Assembly (NCBI RefSeq): GCF_900497805.2
Contig: NW_020940358.1
Span: 29,793,665-29,857,664, forward strand
Reading direction: 5' to 3'
Length of the DNA: 64,000 nucleotides
Source of the DNA: Vombatus ursinus
Taxonomy: Eukaryota; Chordata; Mammalia; Diprotodontia; Vombatidae
Part shown: in pieces, positions 54,875 to 64,000 of the stretch
How positions within the stretch are numbered: the first letter of the stretch is position 1
How the letters are laid out: the number at the start of each line of letters is the position of its first letter
The notes under the pieces: generated by a model
Seen by the model: the letters and a program-made list of their open reading frames with translations, nothing else
Told to the model about the DNA's origin: nothing
Databases searched by the model: none
Program-made: the position numbers and the translations under genes

Positions 54875-55700
54875 TCGCTCGCGCCCCCCTCCCTCCGCCC
54901 CTGCGGCTCGCGCTCCGGTCCCCCCCCCAGCCTCCCTCCCACCCCCCCTCCCCCGCTCGCTCACGCGCTCCCGCTCTTCATCGCGACCCGCCGCCGCCCC
55001 CCCCCATCTTTACCCCCGCCCCCCAACCCGCCCCGACTTCCGCAGCCGAGCGGCTGTTTCCGGCGCGCGGACAAGCTGGAGCGCGCACCGGAGTGCGCGC
55101 GTCTGAAGTTCCCTTTCCTTCCATCCTCCTCTCCACCCCCGCTTTTCTCGGCTTCCTTGTACTTAGACTGGCCTACACACACACGCCACCGCCCTCGCGA
55201 CCGGGAAACGCAGAGACCTGTTGCGCTCCACGTCGAGTCCATCTGACGCCGCGGGATGACGTCACTTCTCGAGGGCGCGCTACCTAGAGCTGGGGGCGGG
55301 GGAGGGTGGTCCTCGGGTTCAGCTGAGGACAAGAGCTAGGGGAAAAAAAGCGAGGACTGCAGTGTGGGGAGAGGGAGCGGGGAGGAGGGGCGGGAGGGAT
55401 AGGCGGCGCAGGAGCGCTGCGGGCTGCCAGTCCGCCAGTCCAGCCCCCGCCGGAGCCGAGCCGCGACCGCAGAAGGGCCCTGGGACCTGCGGCCGAGAGT
55501 GGGCACCCCCAGAGCTGAAGCTGCGGAGGGAGGGCCCGAGAGCCAGGACCCGGGGCCAGGCTTGTGCGGATCCGGAGTTGGGCCCGGGGTGGGGGTGGGG
55601 TCCGTCCCCTCCTGATACCTGGGCGAGGTTGGGCAGGTCACTCTGGATTGGAGTTTCCCGAGAGTTTGGACCCGATGAATTTACAGAGATACCCAGGGGC
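54785..55700 (-). promoter_or_regulatory. PURB: PURB CpG-island promoter and 5' leader
   Basis: A CpG-dense island covers the PURB coding exon and runs to about 55.7 kb. The leader just upstream of the ATG has about seven CGG-type triplets (near 54845-54866) and long G runs on the sense strand (54919-54956). A six-codon upstream frame (MKSGSA, 54981-54961) is present if transcription starts above it. The start codon overlaps a YY1-like AAGATGGCGG. GC boxes and an ETS-like TTCCGG near 55060 fit a housekeeping promoter. The transcription start is not determinable here. Confidence 0.8.
55257..55264. promoter_or_regulatory. PURB: Consensus CRE palindrome
   Basis: TGACGTCA, the full palindromic CREB/ATF site, lies about 470 bp upstream of the PURB start codon inside the CpG island. 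Full CREs near CpG-island starts are commonly bound by CREB/ATF1 (established). Function here is inferred. Confidence 0.6.
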
Positions 55701-55879
55701 CCTTTGAGCTCTAAAGCCCCTGGCTCCCATAGCGATGCGGTCTCTACCAGAAGAATGCCGTGGGGCTCTGTAGCTCCATTCAGGCTCCGCTTGGGTGGTG
55801 AGTCCTTTGGGAAGGTTTTCTTGATCTCAGCTCCCATGGATTCAGTGATCGTTTCCATGCAGAAGATTTCCATAGCTAG

Positions 55880-56115
55880 CTAGCTAGCACTTATATAGTT
55901 CTTTAAAGTTTGCAAACCACTTTGCATATATATTCTTTCATTTTATTCTCACAGCCACCCTGGGAGGTAGGTGGTATTATTTTAATTTTACCTATGACGG
56001 AACAGGCAGACAGAGGTTAAATAATTTGGCCCGTGTCACACAACTACTAGTATATGGGAGTCGGATTTGAACTCGGATCTTCCTGAGTCCAGCCCCTGCC
56101 CTCTTATCCAATGCG
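55880..56115 (-). repeat. MIR-type SINE, antisense
   Basis: TAGCACTTATATAGTTCTTT, CACAGCCACCCTGGGAGGTA and TTTGAACTCGGATCTTCCTG. It marks the edge of the PURB island. Confidence 0.85.
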
Positions 56116-56124
56116 CAACCTAGT

Positions 56125-56235
56125 AGTGACACAGCTTGGAAAGAGCTCTGGATCTAGAGCCCTGGAGCTAAATTAAAATTTTGCTTGATGACCTGCAAGG
56201 TCCCCTCCACCCTTAAATCCTGTGATCTTTAAGGT
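56125..56235 (+). repeat. MIR-type SINE fragments
   Basis: AAGAGCTCTGGATCTAGAGC and AAGGTCCCCTCCACCCTTAA, then TCCTGTGATC. Confidence 0.5.
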
Positions 56236-56379
56236 CTTCTGGCTAGTAAGTAGTAAAGCATCCATAGATGGGGCAAGAGGGAGTGCCCTCCACAAAGGAG
56301 GAAAGACCAATGAGGAACACAGATGATTATTCTAGCACCAGTGAGGAAATTGAGAGGATTAGGACAGCTAGTGGTTAAT

Positions 56380-57120
56380 TGTGGGAATTGAGTGAACTTC
56401 ACTGACTCCTTGTGACTCAATTCTGGTTCTAGCTCAGTTTCCTTTCTATTCAGTTATGAGTCTAATACAATTACTGTCATCAGAAAACTTTACTCAATTG
56501 TGGAAATTGAGAGAAAACCTTATTGCATTGTTTGAACCTAGCCCTGTGGGGCTGGGAAGCTGGACCACCCCTCCCTGCTGTTTAGAGACTCTTAACTAAG
56601 GACCTAGGTTATGCTGACCAGAAACCCAGTCAGATCCAAAGACTGATATGAGGAGTTTTCTCAGAATTGTACACTCAAACAACCCATGTCTTATCTAAAA
56701 ACTGGCCCTGATCACTTAGTTATTGTTTCCATGTTCCTTTGGTTGGTCACAGATATGGCTTGGGGCGGGGGGCAGGGAATACCTCCTTTTCTGATTTCAG
56801 GAAATTTCACCTGTTCACTCTCCCCCTCCCAACTTGGAAAGTCCATAATCTTTAATCCAATTAGAAATCAGATTTCCTAATGTTGTATTCTTTTTAATTG
56901 AGGTGTAATTTTTCTTTTAATTAATTGGTCTCATTTGATTAATTATTTTTAATGTGTAAAACTCTGTGTCCTCCTTGTATTTGGGGTCAAGCCCTAAACT
57001 GAGGAAGGGGCTTGGTCCCAATCTGTTAGGTAATTAGCCTGCATTGCTTAATAAATTGATGTGCTGGGAAGATTGAACCTTTGTTTCTTCAGTTATTTCA
57101 TCTTTCATCTGCCACAACAG
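56380..57120 (+). mobile_element. Possible fossil solo LTR
   Basis: The block has an AATAAA near 57050, a composition unlike its flanks, and TG/CA-type limits can be drawn, which suits an old solo LTR of an endogenous retrovirus. No internal genes are seen; the family is unknown and the element is broken. Confidence 0.3.
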
Positions 57121-58627
57121 GAGGACTTTTTAACCACAAAAAGAAAAATGTTCACAGGATCTGCTTCTTTCCTTTCATGGACAAGCCCTATTCCTCTGGA
57201 TTATCTACTCTTACATCCACAACCTCAGTTCTGGTATGGAAGTGGGGAAAGAAAATTGAGGAAAGGGAAATGGAGGTCAACTTGGGGAGATGTGATAAGA
57301 TCTGGAAATGACAAGAATGCTTCCATAAGGGGAAATTTTAAAAATCAGATCCCAAGGGGAGAGGAGAAAATTGGGTTAAAAAACATAGCAAGTGACATGG
57401 TGAAGAAAAGGGTACAAATTTGTCTCTGGTCTGATAGAAAAGGGTAGATGGACATAGGAACCAAGGACTGCCTACCACCATTACCACCCACCCAACACTT
57501 CCTGAAATATTTTCAAGGCCTATTATATCAGCTATTGAAGAGAAGAAATAGTGCTGTTGCCAAGTTTCCTAATCACTACATAGGATCTGGGAGGGAAAGA
57601 CAAAGGCCCTATCACATTGATAGGGATTAGACTTCAAAGTCTGGGAGCTTTGTTCAGTACTGCCCCCTCCATTAGGTGATGACTCAGGCCTCTATTTAGA
57701 AATCAGAAAAATTACACCTAAAGTCTGTGGCTTAAGATTTAAATTCATTGGTCGTAAATGCTACTTGGAGTATCTCCCCTCCTAGTGTAATTCCTTTGAA
57801 AGGAACAATACTCATGGATTTGGATGTTTTGAAATATGTACACATTTCTAAAATCTGTGGTTGAGTTGATAAGTGCCATGTAAAGGAAAGATAGTTGTGG
57901 ACTGTTCTCAAGGAAAGTTTCATGGAGAAGATGGAACTTGGACTGGGCTTAAGGATGAATATGAAGCCATGTTCTCAAAGGAATGAGGAATTAATTTGTT
58001 CTTCCTTGCAGGCAGTAAAAGGTGTTATTTCCTCAGCAGATGAGGTGTTACCCCAGAAAGGTTGAGTTGCACGTTCCTATTCATATGGTATGTTGGGTTC
58101 AGTCAGAGCTGTGAATTCATGCCCTCTCTATATCCTAACTCCCAACTCAGATGTTGTTTTCTTATCACTACTGGACCCAGACAGCCCCATGCAAAATTCC
58201 CATTGTTCCTCTTTCTGATTGTGGGAGGGGAGGGTAAGACTTTTCCTAGGTTTCCTGAGACATGTTGAATAGGTCTCAGGCAATTTTGGTGAGATTCTCT
58301 GTTTCTTAGGGATTTCTTTTCTGAGGAATACGGAATCTTTAAAACCAGATTTATTTCCCTTTGCTTTTCTCCTCTCCAATTTCTTTCTTCTCATATTTTT
58401 CAGTTCCTCTGAAGGGGAGCTTGGAGAAGAAGGAAACATGCCTGTTGGACTTTAATATGAAAGTCTTAAAGCTAGGCAGGATTTCTTCTTTTTTCTGAAA
58501 TATATCTGGATTCATGGGATAGTAGTATTTCCATTCCTCATTACAGAACTATTTTTTTATACTTGTGTTTTACTTTTAAAAAATTTAACATTATATAATT
58601 TTATATGTATCCTCGTATATCAACATA
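57120..58627. other. Intergenic DNA, nothing firmly recognised
   Basis: Purine-rich text with open frames at 57061-57447 and 58128-58439 that resemble no protein I know. Confidence 0.35.
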
Positions 58628-58778
58628 GTTTTTTTTTGGGGGGGGGGACAGTTGGGGTTAAGTGACATGCCCAGGGTCACACAATTAGTAAGTGTTATGT
58701 GTCTGAAGTCGGCTTTGAACTCAGGTCCTCCTGACTCCAGGGGTGGTGCTCTATCCACTGTGCCACCTAGCTGCCTCC
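58628..58778 (-). repeat. tRNA-derived SINE, short form
   Basis: GACAGTTGGGGTTAAGTGAC to CACTGTGCCACCTAGCTGCC, antisense. Confidence 0.92.
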
Positions 58779-58953
58779 AATATAATTTTTATGTTGCTGT
58801 TTTTTAATAATTTTTATTGCTATCTTTTATTTTTACATTGCCCTATTTCCCCCCTTATATTCCTGTGTCTCTCCCCTCCCAGAGATCCATCCCATATAAT
58901 AAAGACTTTTAAAAAAAAAAAGGAGAAAAAAAATCAGCAAAACCAATCAATAC

Positions 58954-59105
58954 TTTTTTTTTGCTTTTTGGTGAGGCAAGTGGGTTTAAGTGACTTGCCC
59001 AGGGTCACACAGCTAGTAAGGGTCAAGTGTTTGAGGTCAGATTTGGACTCAGGTCCTCCTTACTCCAAGGCTGGAGCTCTATCTACTGCGCCACCTAGCT
59101 GCCCC
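58954..59105 (-). repeat. tRNA-derived SINE, short form
   Basis: TTTTTGGTGAGGCAAGTGGG to CTGCGCCACCTAGCTGCCCC. A short CAATAC occurs on both sides (58948-58953 and 59106-59111). Confidence 0.92.
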
Positions 59106-59106
59106 C

Positions 59107-59420
59107 AATACATATATTTTTAAAAATGCTACAGTATATGAAATGTTCCATACCCATGCACCCTTACTTCAGCAAAGGAATCAAGGGAAGCATCTTCTCT
59201 TTTCTTTGATGCTGTGCTTATTCCTTATAACTTTGCAACATTCACTTTCATTATTTTTCTTTGCATTCCCATTGTTATAGTGATGCTTCTGGCCCACTTT
59301 TCCAGAGCCAGGCAGGCTACATCTGTCCCTCAGGGTTCTCAGGGTACCGTTAGGGATTAGGGTTTCTCTTCTCTTGGGGTAGCTCTTCAAGACACAACCC
59401 ATCATCCACTACTTTACTAT
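59107..59420. other. Intergenic DNA, nothing recognised
   Basis: No feature supported. Confidence 0.4.
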
Positions 59421-59424
59421 TTAC

Positions 59425-59495
59425 ATTGTACCCTGACCCCAACATTGTGATGTCATTGGTCCTCTTCAAAAGTGAAGGACAAACAACAACAGCCA
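59425..59495 (+). repeat. RTE-mobilised SINE-like repeat, 3' tip
   Basis: TTGTGATGTCATTGGTCCTC and AAGTGAAGGACAAACAACAA with a CAA tail. Confidence 0.65.
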
Positions 59496-59603
59496 CAGCT
59501 TTTACAACCCTCAGCTGTGTTCCCTACACTGTTAGATCTCAGTGACCAGTGCCTCAGGTCCATTTAACCATTTATCAGTTAGGTTTTACAAAGAGATGTT
59601 TAT

Positions 59604-59761
59604 GGGAGCAGCTAGGTGGAGCAGTGGATAGAGCTCTGGCTTTGGGGTCAGGAGGACCCGAGTTCAAATCCAGCCTCAGATACTTGACACTGACTAGCTG
59701 TGTGACCCTGGGCAACTCACTTAACCCCATTGCCTAGCCAAAAACAAACAAACAAACAAAC
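59604..59761 (+). repeat. tRNA-derived SINE with 8-bp target duplication
   Basis: GGAGCAGCTAGGTGGAGCAG to ACCCCATTGCCTAGCC and an AAAC-repeat tail. ATGTTTAT lies at 59596-59603 and 59762-59769. Confidence 0.93.
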
Positions 59762-59769
59762 ATGTTTAT

Positions 59770-60440
59770 TTCAAAGATATAACAAAAACAGAAGTATAGA
59801 TATTTCCCCCATTACTTTGGTGTGCACTCTCCCCTATCTTTCCTCAGTTTTTCAAAGGAATGAGCTCAAACTTAGCTCTATATGAAATCAGTCCCACCAA
59901 GTTAACATCCAGATTCATCATCTCTTTGGATGAATCCTTGTCTTAAATAATAATTGTCTGGGTCCCAAAGGTCACTCCTGAGTGTCATCCTTTCTCCTTG
60001 GGTATCGGTGTATGCTGAGTTTCCAATCCCTTCACTCAGAATGGAAAAGAACACTTGGCCTCAGCCAGGAGAAAGACCACGGCTTCTTCCCTTCCAGTTT
60101 TGCTCTCACCAGATTCCACCTGCAAAGCAATCAAAGCGTTCCATCAGGATGGAGCAACCAAACAGAATGAATGGCCGAGGCCTTTTTGAAGACACTCCCA
60201 CTTTGGCCACACAGCCAATCAAGAAGGCCTTTCATAACCACATGGTTAGTACACTAGATGTACTTACAGTCAGTGTATGCTCAAGTCTGTCCAAGGTACT
60301 TCCATAACAACAGGTCGTCACAACTCTCCTGGAATAAGGGTGCTCAGCTTCTCCCACATAGGAAATTTGTATCAACAGAGCATCCTGATGTCTTCTGTGA
60401 ATGCACCAATCCCCCATTACATGGTCTTTGTGTATATTGT
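59770..60440. other. Intergenic DNA, unassigned
   Basis: No family recognised up to about 60440, where L1-like text begins. Confidence 0.35.
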
Positions 60441-60890
60441 TTTCTTGGCTTTACTTTAATTACTTCACTTTGTGTCAGTTCACGTAAGTGTTTTACATGC
60501 TTCTCTCCATACGTTGTATTTGTTGTTTCTTATAGTACAATAATATTCCCTTACGTTCGTCTAACACAATTTGTTTAGCCATTCCCAGGTTGGTAGGTAG
60601 CTACTTTGTTTTCAGTTCTTTGTTACCATAGAAGTGCTGATAAATATGTATATATATGTATGTACATACACACACACACATACATGTTTTGTTTTGGTTT
60701 TTATGGGACCTTTCTCTTTATTTATGACTTCCTACGGTATATTCCTAGCAGTAAAATCTCTGGGTCAAATGTTGGTCAACTTTAATCACTTCAGAGTATT
60801 CTATCTTATTAATATCATAGTTTGCTCAGCTATCCCTCAATTTGGGAAATTTGGGTTGATGGTGTTTTTTGGCTATTGTAGTATTTCTGT
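60440..60890 (-). mobile_element. L1 3' region, antisense
   Basis: TTTGTGTCAGTTCACGTAAG, TTAGCCATTCCCAGGTTGGT and AGCTATCCCTCAATTTGGGA are the antisense of L1 ORF2/3' UTR text. A TATG/CACA microsatellite sits inside (60640-60686). Confidence 0.65.
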
Positions 60891-60896
60891 GAACAT

Positions 60897-61105
60897 CTGG
60901 AGAGACAACATGGTGCTACAGAAAGAACTCTGGATTTGGAGTCAGAAGACCTTGACTCAAATCCTAGATCTGCCACCCACTGTCTGGTAAATCTGGACAA
61001 ATCTCTTAAGCTTTTTGGACCCCAGTTTCCTCATTTGCAGAATTATTGGAATAGATGGCCTCCAGAGTCTCTTCCAGGTCTAAATCTATGATCCTGTCAT
61101 TCTAG
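60897..61105 (+). repeat. MIR-type SINE, nearly full length
   Basis: ACAACATGGTGCTACAGAAA, CTCAAATCCTAGATCTGCCA, TTTCCTCATTTGCAGAATTA and GGTCTAAATCTATGATCCTG. Confidence 0.85.
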
Positions 61106-61144
61106 AGCAGCACTGAAGCAGTCTTGAGTGGGAAAAGTTTAAGA

Positions 61145-61400
61145 AGCCCTGCTCTAGAGGACCAATGATGAAAATATACCACCACCTCCTGACAGAGAGA
61201 TGATGGTCTGATGATGCAAAATAAGACATTTCAGAGATGGCCAGTTTGTGGATTTATTTTACTCTGCTGTACGTACTTGTTTTGCACAGAGCATATTTGT
61301 TTTAAATAAAACAAAGGTTTTGGTTTACTTTGTTTTTTTTTTTTTCAATTTGGAGTGAAAGGAAAAAAGCAATAGGAATGTTCAAAGAGAAAAAAAGAAG
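61145..61400 (+). mobile_element. Possible L1-type 3' tail
   Basis: CCACCTCCTGACAGAGAGAT and GATGGCCAGTTTGTGGATTT, then a T-rich run, resemble a marsupial LINE 3' tail. Boundaries are uncertain. Confidence 0.35.
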
Positions 61401-61644
61401 AGATTGAATGAATTACTTAATATGAACAAAAGCAAACAGGTAGTTCAGAAAGAAACATGAGCAGGAGAGCTTTTAAAATATCATACTGAATTTATTACAT
61501 GCTTAGAAGGAAAAGCTACTTATGTGTAATACAGATTTGTGATTCATTTACAACTCTTATTCTCAGTTATAATTTTCTATATAGAAATACTTGTTTTATT
61601 TGGTGTTTAAGTTCAGAATAAAGAATTAAACTGAAGGAAAAACC

Positions 61645-62705
61645 CAAGTGGACCCCTAAATCCAACTCTTCTCCAGATGCCCCTATTTCTATTGTATGCA
61701 CCATCATCTTTCTGGCCAACTAGTTTTTCCACTTCAGTTATGCTTCCCTTTTCATTCTCTCCCCCTCATATTCAGTCAGTTGTCAAGTCTTGCTGATTCT
61801 ACCACCACATTTCTTGAATCCACCCACTTATCTCCACTCTGATGGAGCCATTGACCTAGTTAAGGCCCTTATTACCTCTCCCCTGGACTATTGCCACAAC
61901 CTCCCAATTGGACTCCTAACTTTCAGTCTCTCCCCTCTAATCAAGCTCAAATATGATTATGTCATTCTATTGCTCTAGAAACTTTAGTTTCCCATTTCCT
62001 CTATGATAAAATAGAAACACCTCAGCTTTGTTTTTTAAATCCAGTCATGATCTGGCTCTGTGTTCCAGGCTTACTGCATTTTACTCCCCACAACTCCATT
62101 TTCCCTGCAGACAGTGAGTACTATTTGTTGTTCCCAAAATCCAATACTTCATCTTCCTATCTCCACACCTTTGCATTGGTAGTTCCCCAGGCCTCATGTG
62201 TACTTCTTTCTCCCCTTGCTGTGTCTGACTCTTTGGGACCCCTTTTGGGGTTTTCTTTGCAAAGATATTAGAGTGGTTTGCCCTTTCCTTTTCCAGCTCA
62301 TTTTACAGATGAGAAAACTGAGGCAAACGGTTAAGTGACTTGACCAGGGTCACACAGCTAGTAAGTGTCTGAGGCTGGGTTTGAAGATGAGTCTTCCTGA
62401 TTCTAGGCCTGGCGTTCTGTGCGCTAAGGCACCACCTAGCTGCCGCTGCACCTCTTAGAACCCCTCACTTCAAGGCTTATTTTGTGTCACCTACAGAAAG
62501 CTTTGCTTGATTCTCTCAATTGGTAGTACTCATGGAGCCATCTTCCTCAAATTATTTTCTCTTTAGATACAGCATCCCCTATGAAGAATCCAACCAACTT
62601 GAGGGCAGGCACTATTTTTCATTTTGTCTTTGTATTGCTGGTGCCTAGTACTGTGTCTTGTATATAGTAGATGGTGAATAAATGCTTTTTAATCGACTAA
62701 ATTTT
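61645..62705 (+). repeat. L2-type LINE 3' end, split by an RTE-tailed SINE
   Basis: CATATTCAGTCAGTTGTCAA, TCTCCCCTGGACTATTGCCA, AGCTCAAATATGATTATGTC (61645-62204), then AACTTGAGGGCAGGCACTAT and GGTGAATAAATGCTTTTTAA (62448-62705). Confidence 0.88.
62205..62447 (-). repeat. RTE-tailed (Mar1-like) SINE inside L2
   Basis: TGCTGTGTCTGACTCTTTGG, TTTGCCCTTTCCTTTTCCAG, ATGAGAAAACTGAGGCAAAC and AGGCACCACCTAGCTGCC. Confidence 0.88.
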
Positions 62706-62949
62706 CTAGTGTTTCTAATGCCCTAATTCTTCAACTTATCTCAGTCATTCACCTATACGGTCATACTTCAGACCTTACCATTTCCTGAAACTATGCTCCC
62801 TCCAAAGTCTGATCCCTGATCATAAGAAGCCCTCCTACATCTCCCACCCCATGCCCATTTCCCCTGGAGGCTGCTCTCCATTGTAATTGTGATGCCCCAT
62901 GTCTTGACCCCTCCCTGTTCTCTCAAACTATTCCTTCACCCTTACTTTA

Positions 62950-63103
62950 TTTATTTTTTTTTTCTTTTTAGGCAATTGGGTTTAAGTGACTTGCCCAGGG
63001 TCACACAGCTAGTGTCAAGTGTTTGGTCTGAGGCCAGATTTGAACTCAGGTCCTCCTGACTTCAGGGCCAGTGCTCTACCCACTGTGCCATCTAGCTGCC
63101 CTT
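62950..63103 (-). repeat. tRNA-derived SINE with exact 12-bp target duplication
   Basis: Antisense copy ending GTGCCATCTAGCTGCCC. ACCCTTACTTTA is identical at 62938-62949 and 63104-63115. Confidence 0.95.
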
Positions 63104-63124
63104 ACCCTTACTTTAGAGAAGGGA

Positions 63125-63480
63125 AAAGGGAAGAATGAATGATGATGCTGAGATTTCAGTCTCTATGACTGGTATAACAGAAATATGGAAGTCAGGTGGA
63201 AGAACTCTTAGGGGGTTAGGGGAAGATTATTTGTTTGATTTTGAACATGTTGAGTATGAGATAGTAGCAAGACATCCAGGTGGAGATGAAGGAGCATGTA
63301 ATTGGAATTGTAAAACTCTCATTCAAGAGAAAGGTCCATCATAGAGATGTAGTTTTGGAGGTAACTATGTAGAATAATTGATCATTTAAGCCATGCGAGT
63401 TGATTAAGTTACCAAGGAAAAAGAGGAGAGTTAAGAAAGAGAAGAAAAGAGAGCTGAGGACAGCATCTTGGGAAATATCT
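63125..63480 (+). repeat. Old interspersed repeat, later part
   Basis: TTTGAACATGTTGAGTATGA, ACATCCAGGTGGAGATGAAG and AGGACAGCATCTTGGGAAAT match the 40570-40800 segment of the same family. Confidence 0.55.
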
Positions 63481-63529
63481 ATTTTTAATTATTTTAGCTT
63501 ATTTAACTTTAATTCTCATTGCATTTTGG

Positions 63530-63680
63530 GATATAATCATAGCTCTAAAGTTGGAAGGGAACCCGGAGACCCTCTGGTTCAACCCCCTTGTTTCATAGAT
63601 GAGGAAATAAAAGTTCAGGAAAGATAGGTGATTTACCCAGGGTCCCACGGGTAGTTATTATCGGATGGTATTGGTATTTT
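63530..63680 (-). repeat. MIR-type SINE, antisense
   Basis: CTAAAGTTGGAAGGGAACCC, TCATAGATGAGGAAATAAAA and TTTACCCAGGGTCCCACGGG. Confidence 0.6.
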
Positions 63681-63724
63681 GTATTACTTATTTGTGTGTC
63701 TGTGATTCCCCCCAAATAAACTAT

Positions 63725-64000
63725 CAGTACCTTTTGATCCAACAATACCACTACTAGGTCTGTATCCCAAAGAGATTATATAAAAAAGGGAAAAGGACAC
63801 ACATGTGCAAAAATATTTATAGCAGCTCTCTTTGTGGTGGCAAAGAACTGGAAATTGAGGAGATGCCCATCAATTGGGGAATGGCTGAACAAGCTATGGT
63901 ATATGAATGTAATGGAATACTATTGTGCTATAAGAAATGATGAACAGGCTGATTTCAGAAAAACCTGGAAAGACTTAACATAAACTAATACTGACAGAAG
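63725..64000 (+). mobile_element. L1 ORF2 C-terminus fragment, running off the window
   Basis: ACCTTTTGATCCAACAATAC, CACTACTAGGTCTGTATCCC and GGGGAATGGCTGAACAAGCT match 37178-37420 of the sense L1 closely. The remainder lies beyond the window. Confidence 0.85.

Noticed and set aside
53837-54964. PURB with a 60-residue N-terminal extension
   Set aside because: The extension lacks an ATG (its first codon is GTG), is low complexity, and MADGDSG has a strong start context and matches known Pur-beta.
53639-55332. Long overlapping open frames opposite to and in other frames of PURB (for example 54491-55246 plus, 54961-55332 minus)
   Set aside because: They arise from extreme GC content and low-complexity Pro/Ala/Arg/Gly codons. 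The PURB frame alone has conserved domains.
55319-55883. Opposing frames of 173 and 184 codons at the far edge of the PURB island
   Set aside because: Each is the shadow of the other in GC-rich DNA. No recognisable domain and no splice or poly-A context.
57061-57447. 128-codon plus-strand frame
   Set aside because: No domain recognised; it starts within a possible fossil LTR. Chance is the simplest reading.
8264-59761. tRNA-like heads such as GGTGGCGCAGTGGATAGAGC with GAGTTCAAATCC
   Set aside because: These are SINE promoters (A and B boxes) within A-tailed repeats. They do not fold into full tRNAs and are not tRNA genes.
1-64000. CRISPR arrays, operons, phage or plasmid features
   Set aside because: None seen. 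Regularly recurring motifs are dispersed SINEs, not spaced direct repeats, and the DNA is vertebrate.

Overview
The window is vertebrate nuclear DNA and almost certainly from a marsupial. It has AT-rich introns and intergenic DNA, two GC-rich CpG islands, spliced genes, and a dense load of MIR-type and short tRNA-derived SINEs with a conserved core, RTE-tailed SINEs, L1, L2 and L3/CR1 LINEs, and a half-L1 (HAL1) element. That mix is typical of metatherian genomes. The species cannot be fixed from sequence alone. No bacterial, plasmid or viral gene cluster is present, and I see no previously undescribed protein system.

Two protein-coding genes are supported, both on the minus strand. (1) H2AZ2, the histone variant H2A.Z.2, has five coding exons spread over about 22 kb: 26776-26774, 21596-21519, 16038-15925, 7551-7422 and 4944-4883. 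They join to a complete 128-residue protein with GT-AG introns. Its CpG-island promoter lies at about 26.4-27.4 kb, and a second GC-rich module follows at 27.4-27.96 kb. (2) PURB, the single-exon gene for the nucleic-acid binder Pur-beta, lies at 54784-53837 (315 residues) with a CpG-island promoter reaching to about 55.7 kb. Downstream of its stop is a repeat-free tract of about 7.7 kb, read here as a very long 3' UTR ending at an AATAAA signal at 46112-46107. The order H2AZ2 then PURB, same strand, matches human 7p13.

Layout: 1-4.6 kb, repeats downstream of H2AZ2, with a candidate inverted-repeat DNA transposon at 0.86-1.41 kb; 4.88-26.8 kb, H2AZ2 with SINEs, a degenerate U6 copy, L2 runs and a nested L1/L1/SINE insertion in its introns; 26.4-28.0 kb, promoter island; 28-46 kb, intergenic repeats including a multiple nest at 35.5-40.8 kb in which an old repeat is interrupted by two L1 pieces and a HAL1; 46.1-53.8 kb, inferred PURB 3' UTR; 53.7-55.7 kb, PURB and its island; 55.8-64 kb, intergenic repeats.

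Both genes act in the nucleus and are broadly expressed housekeeping or regulatory genes, but nothing shows that they work in one pathway. The points most worth a second look are the PURB 3' UTR with four Pumilio-type motifs, the G-rich/CGG leader of PURB, the phased CCAAT boxes upstream of H2AZ2, and the layered repeat insertions.
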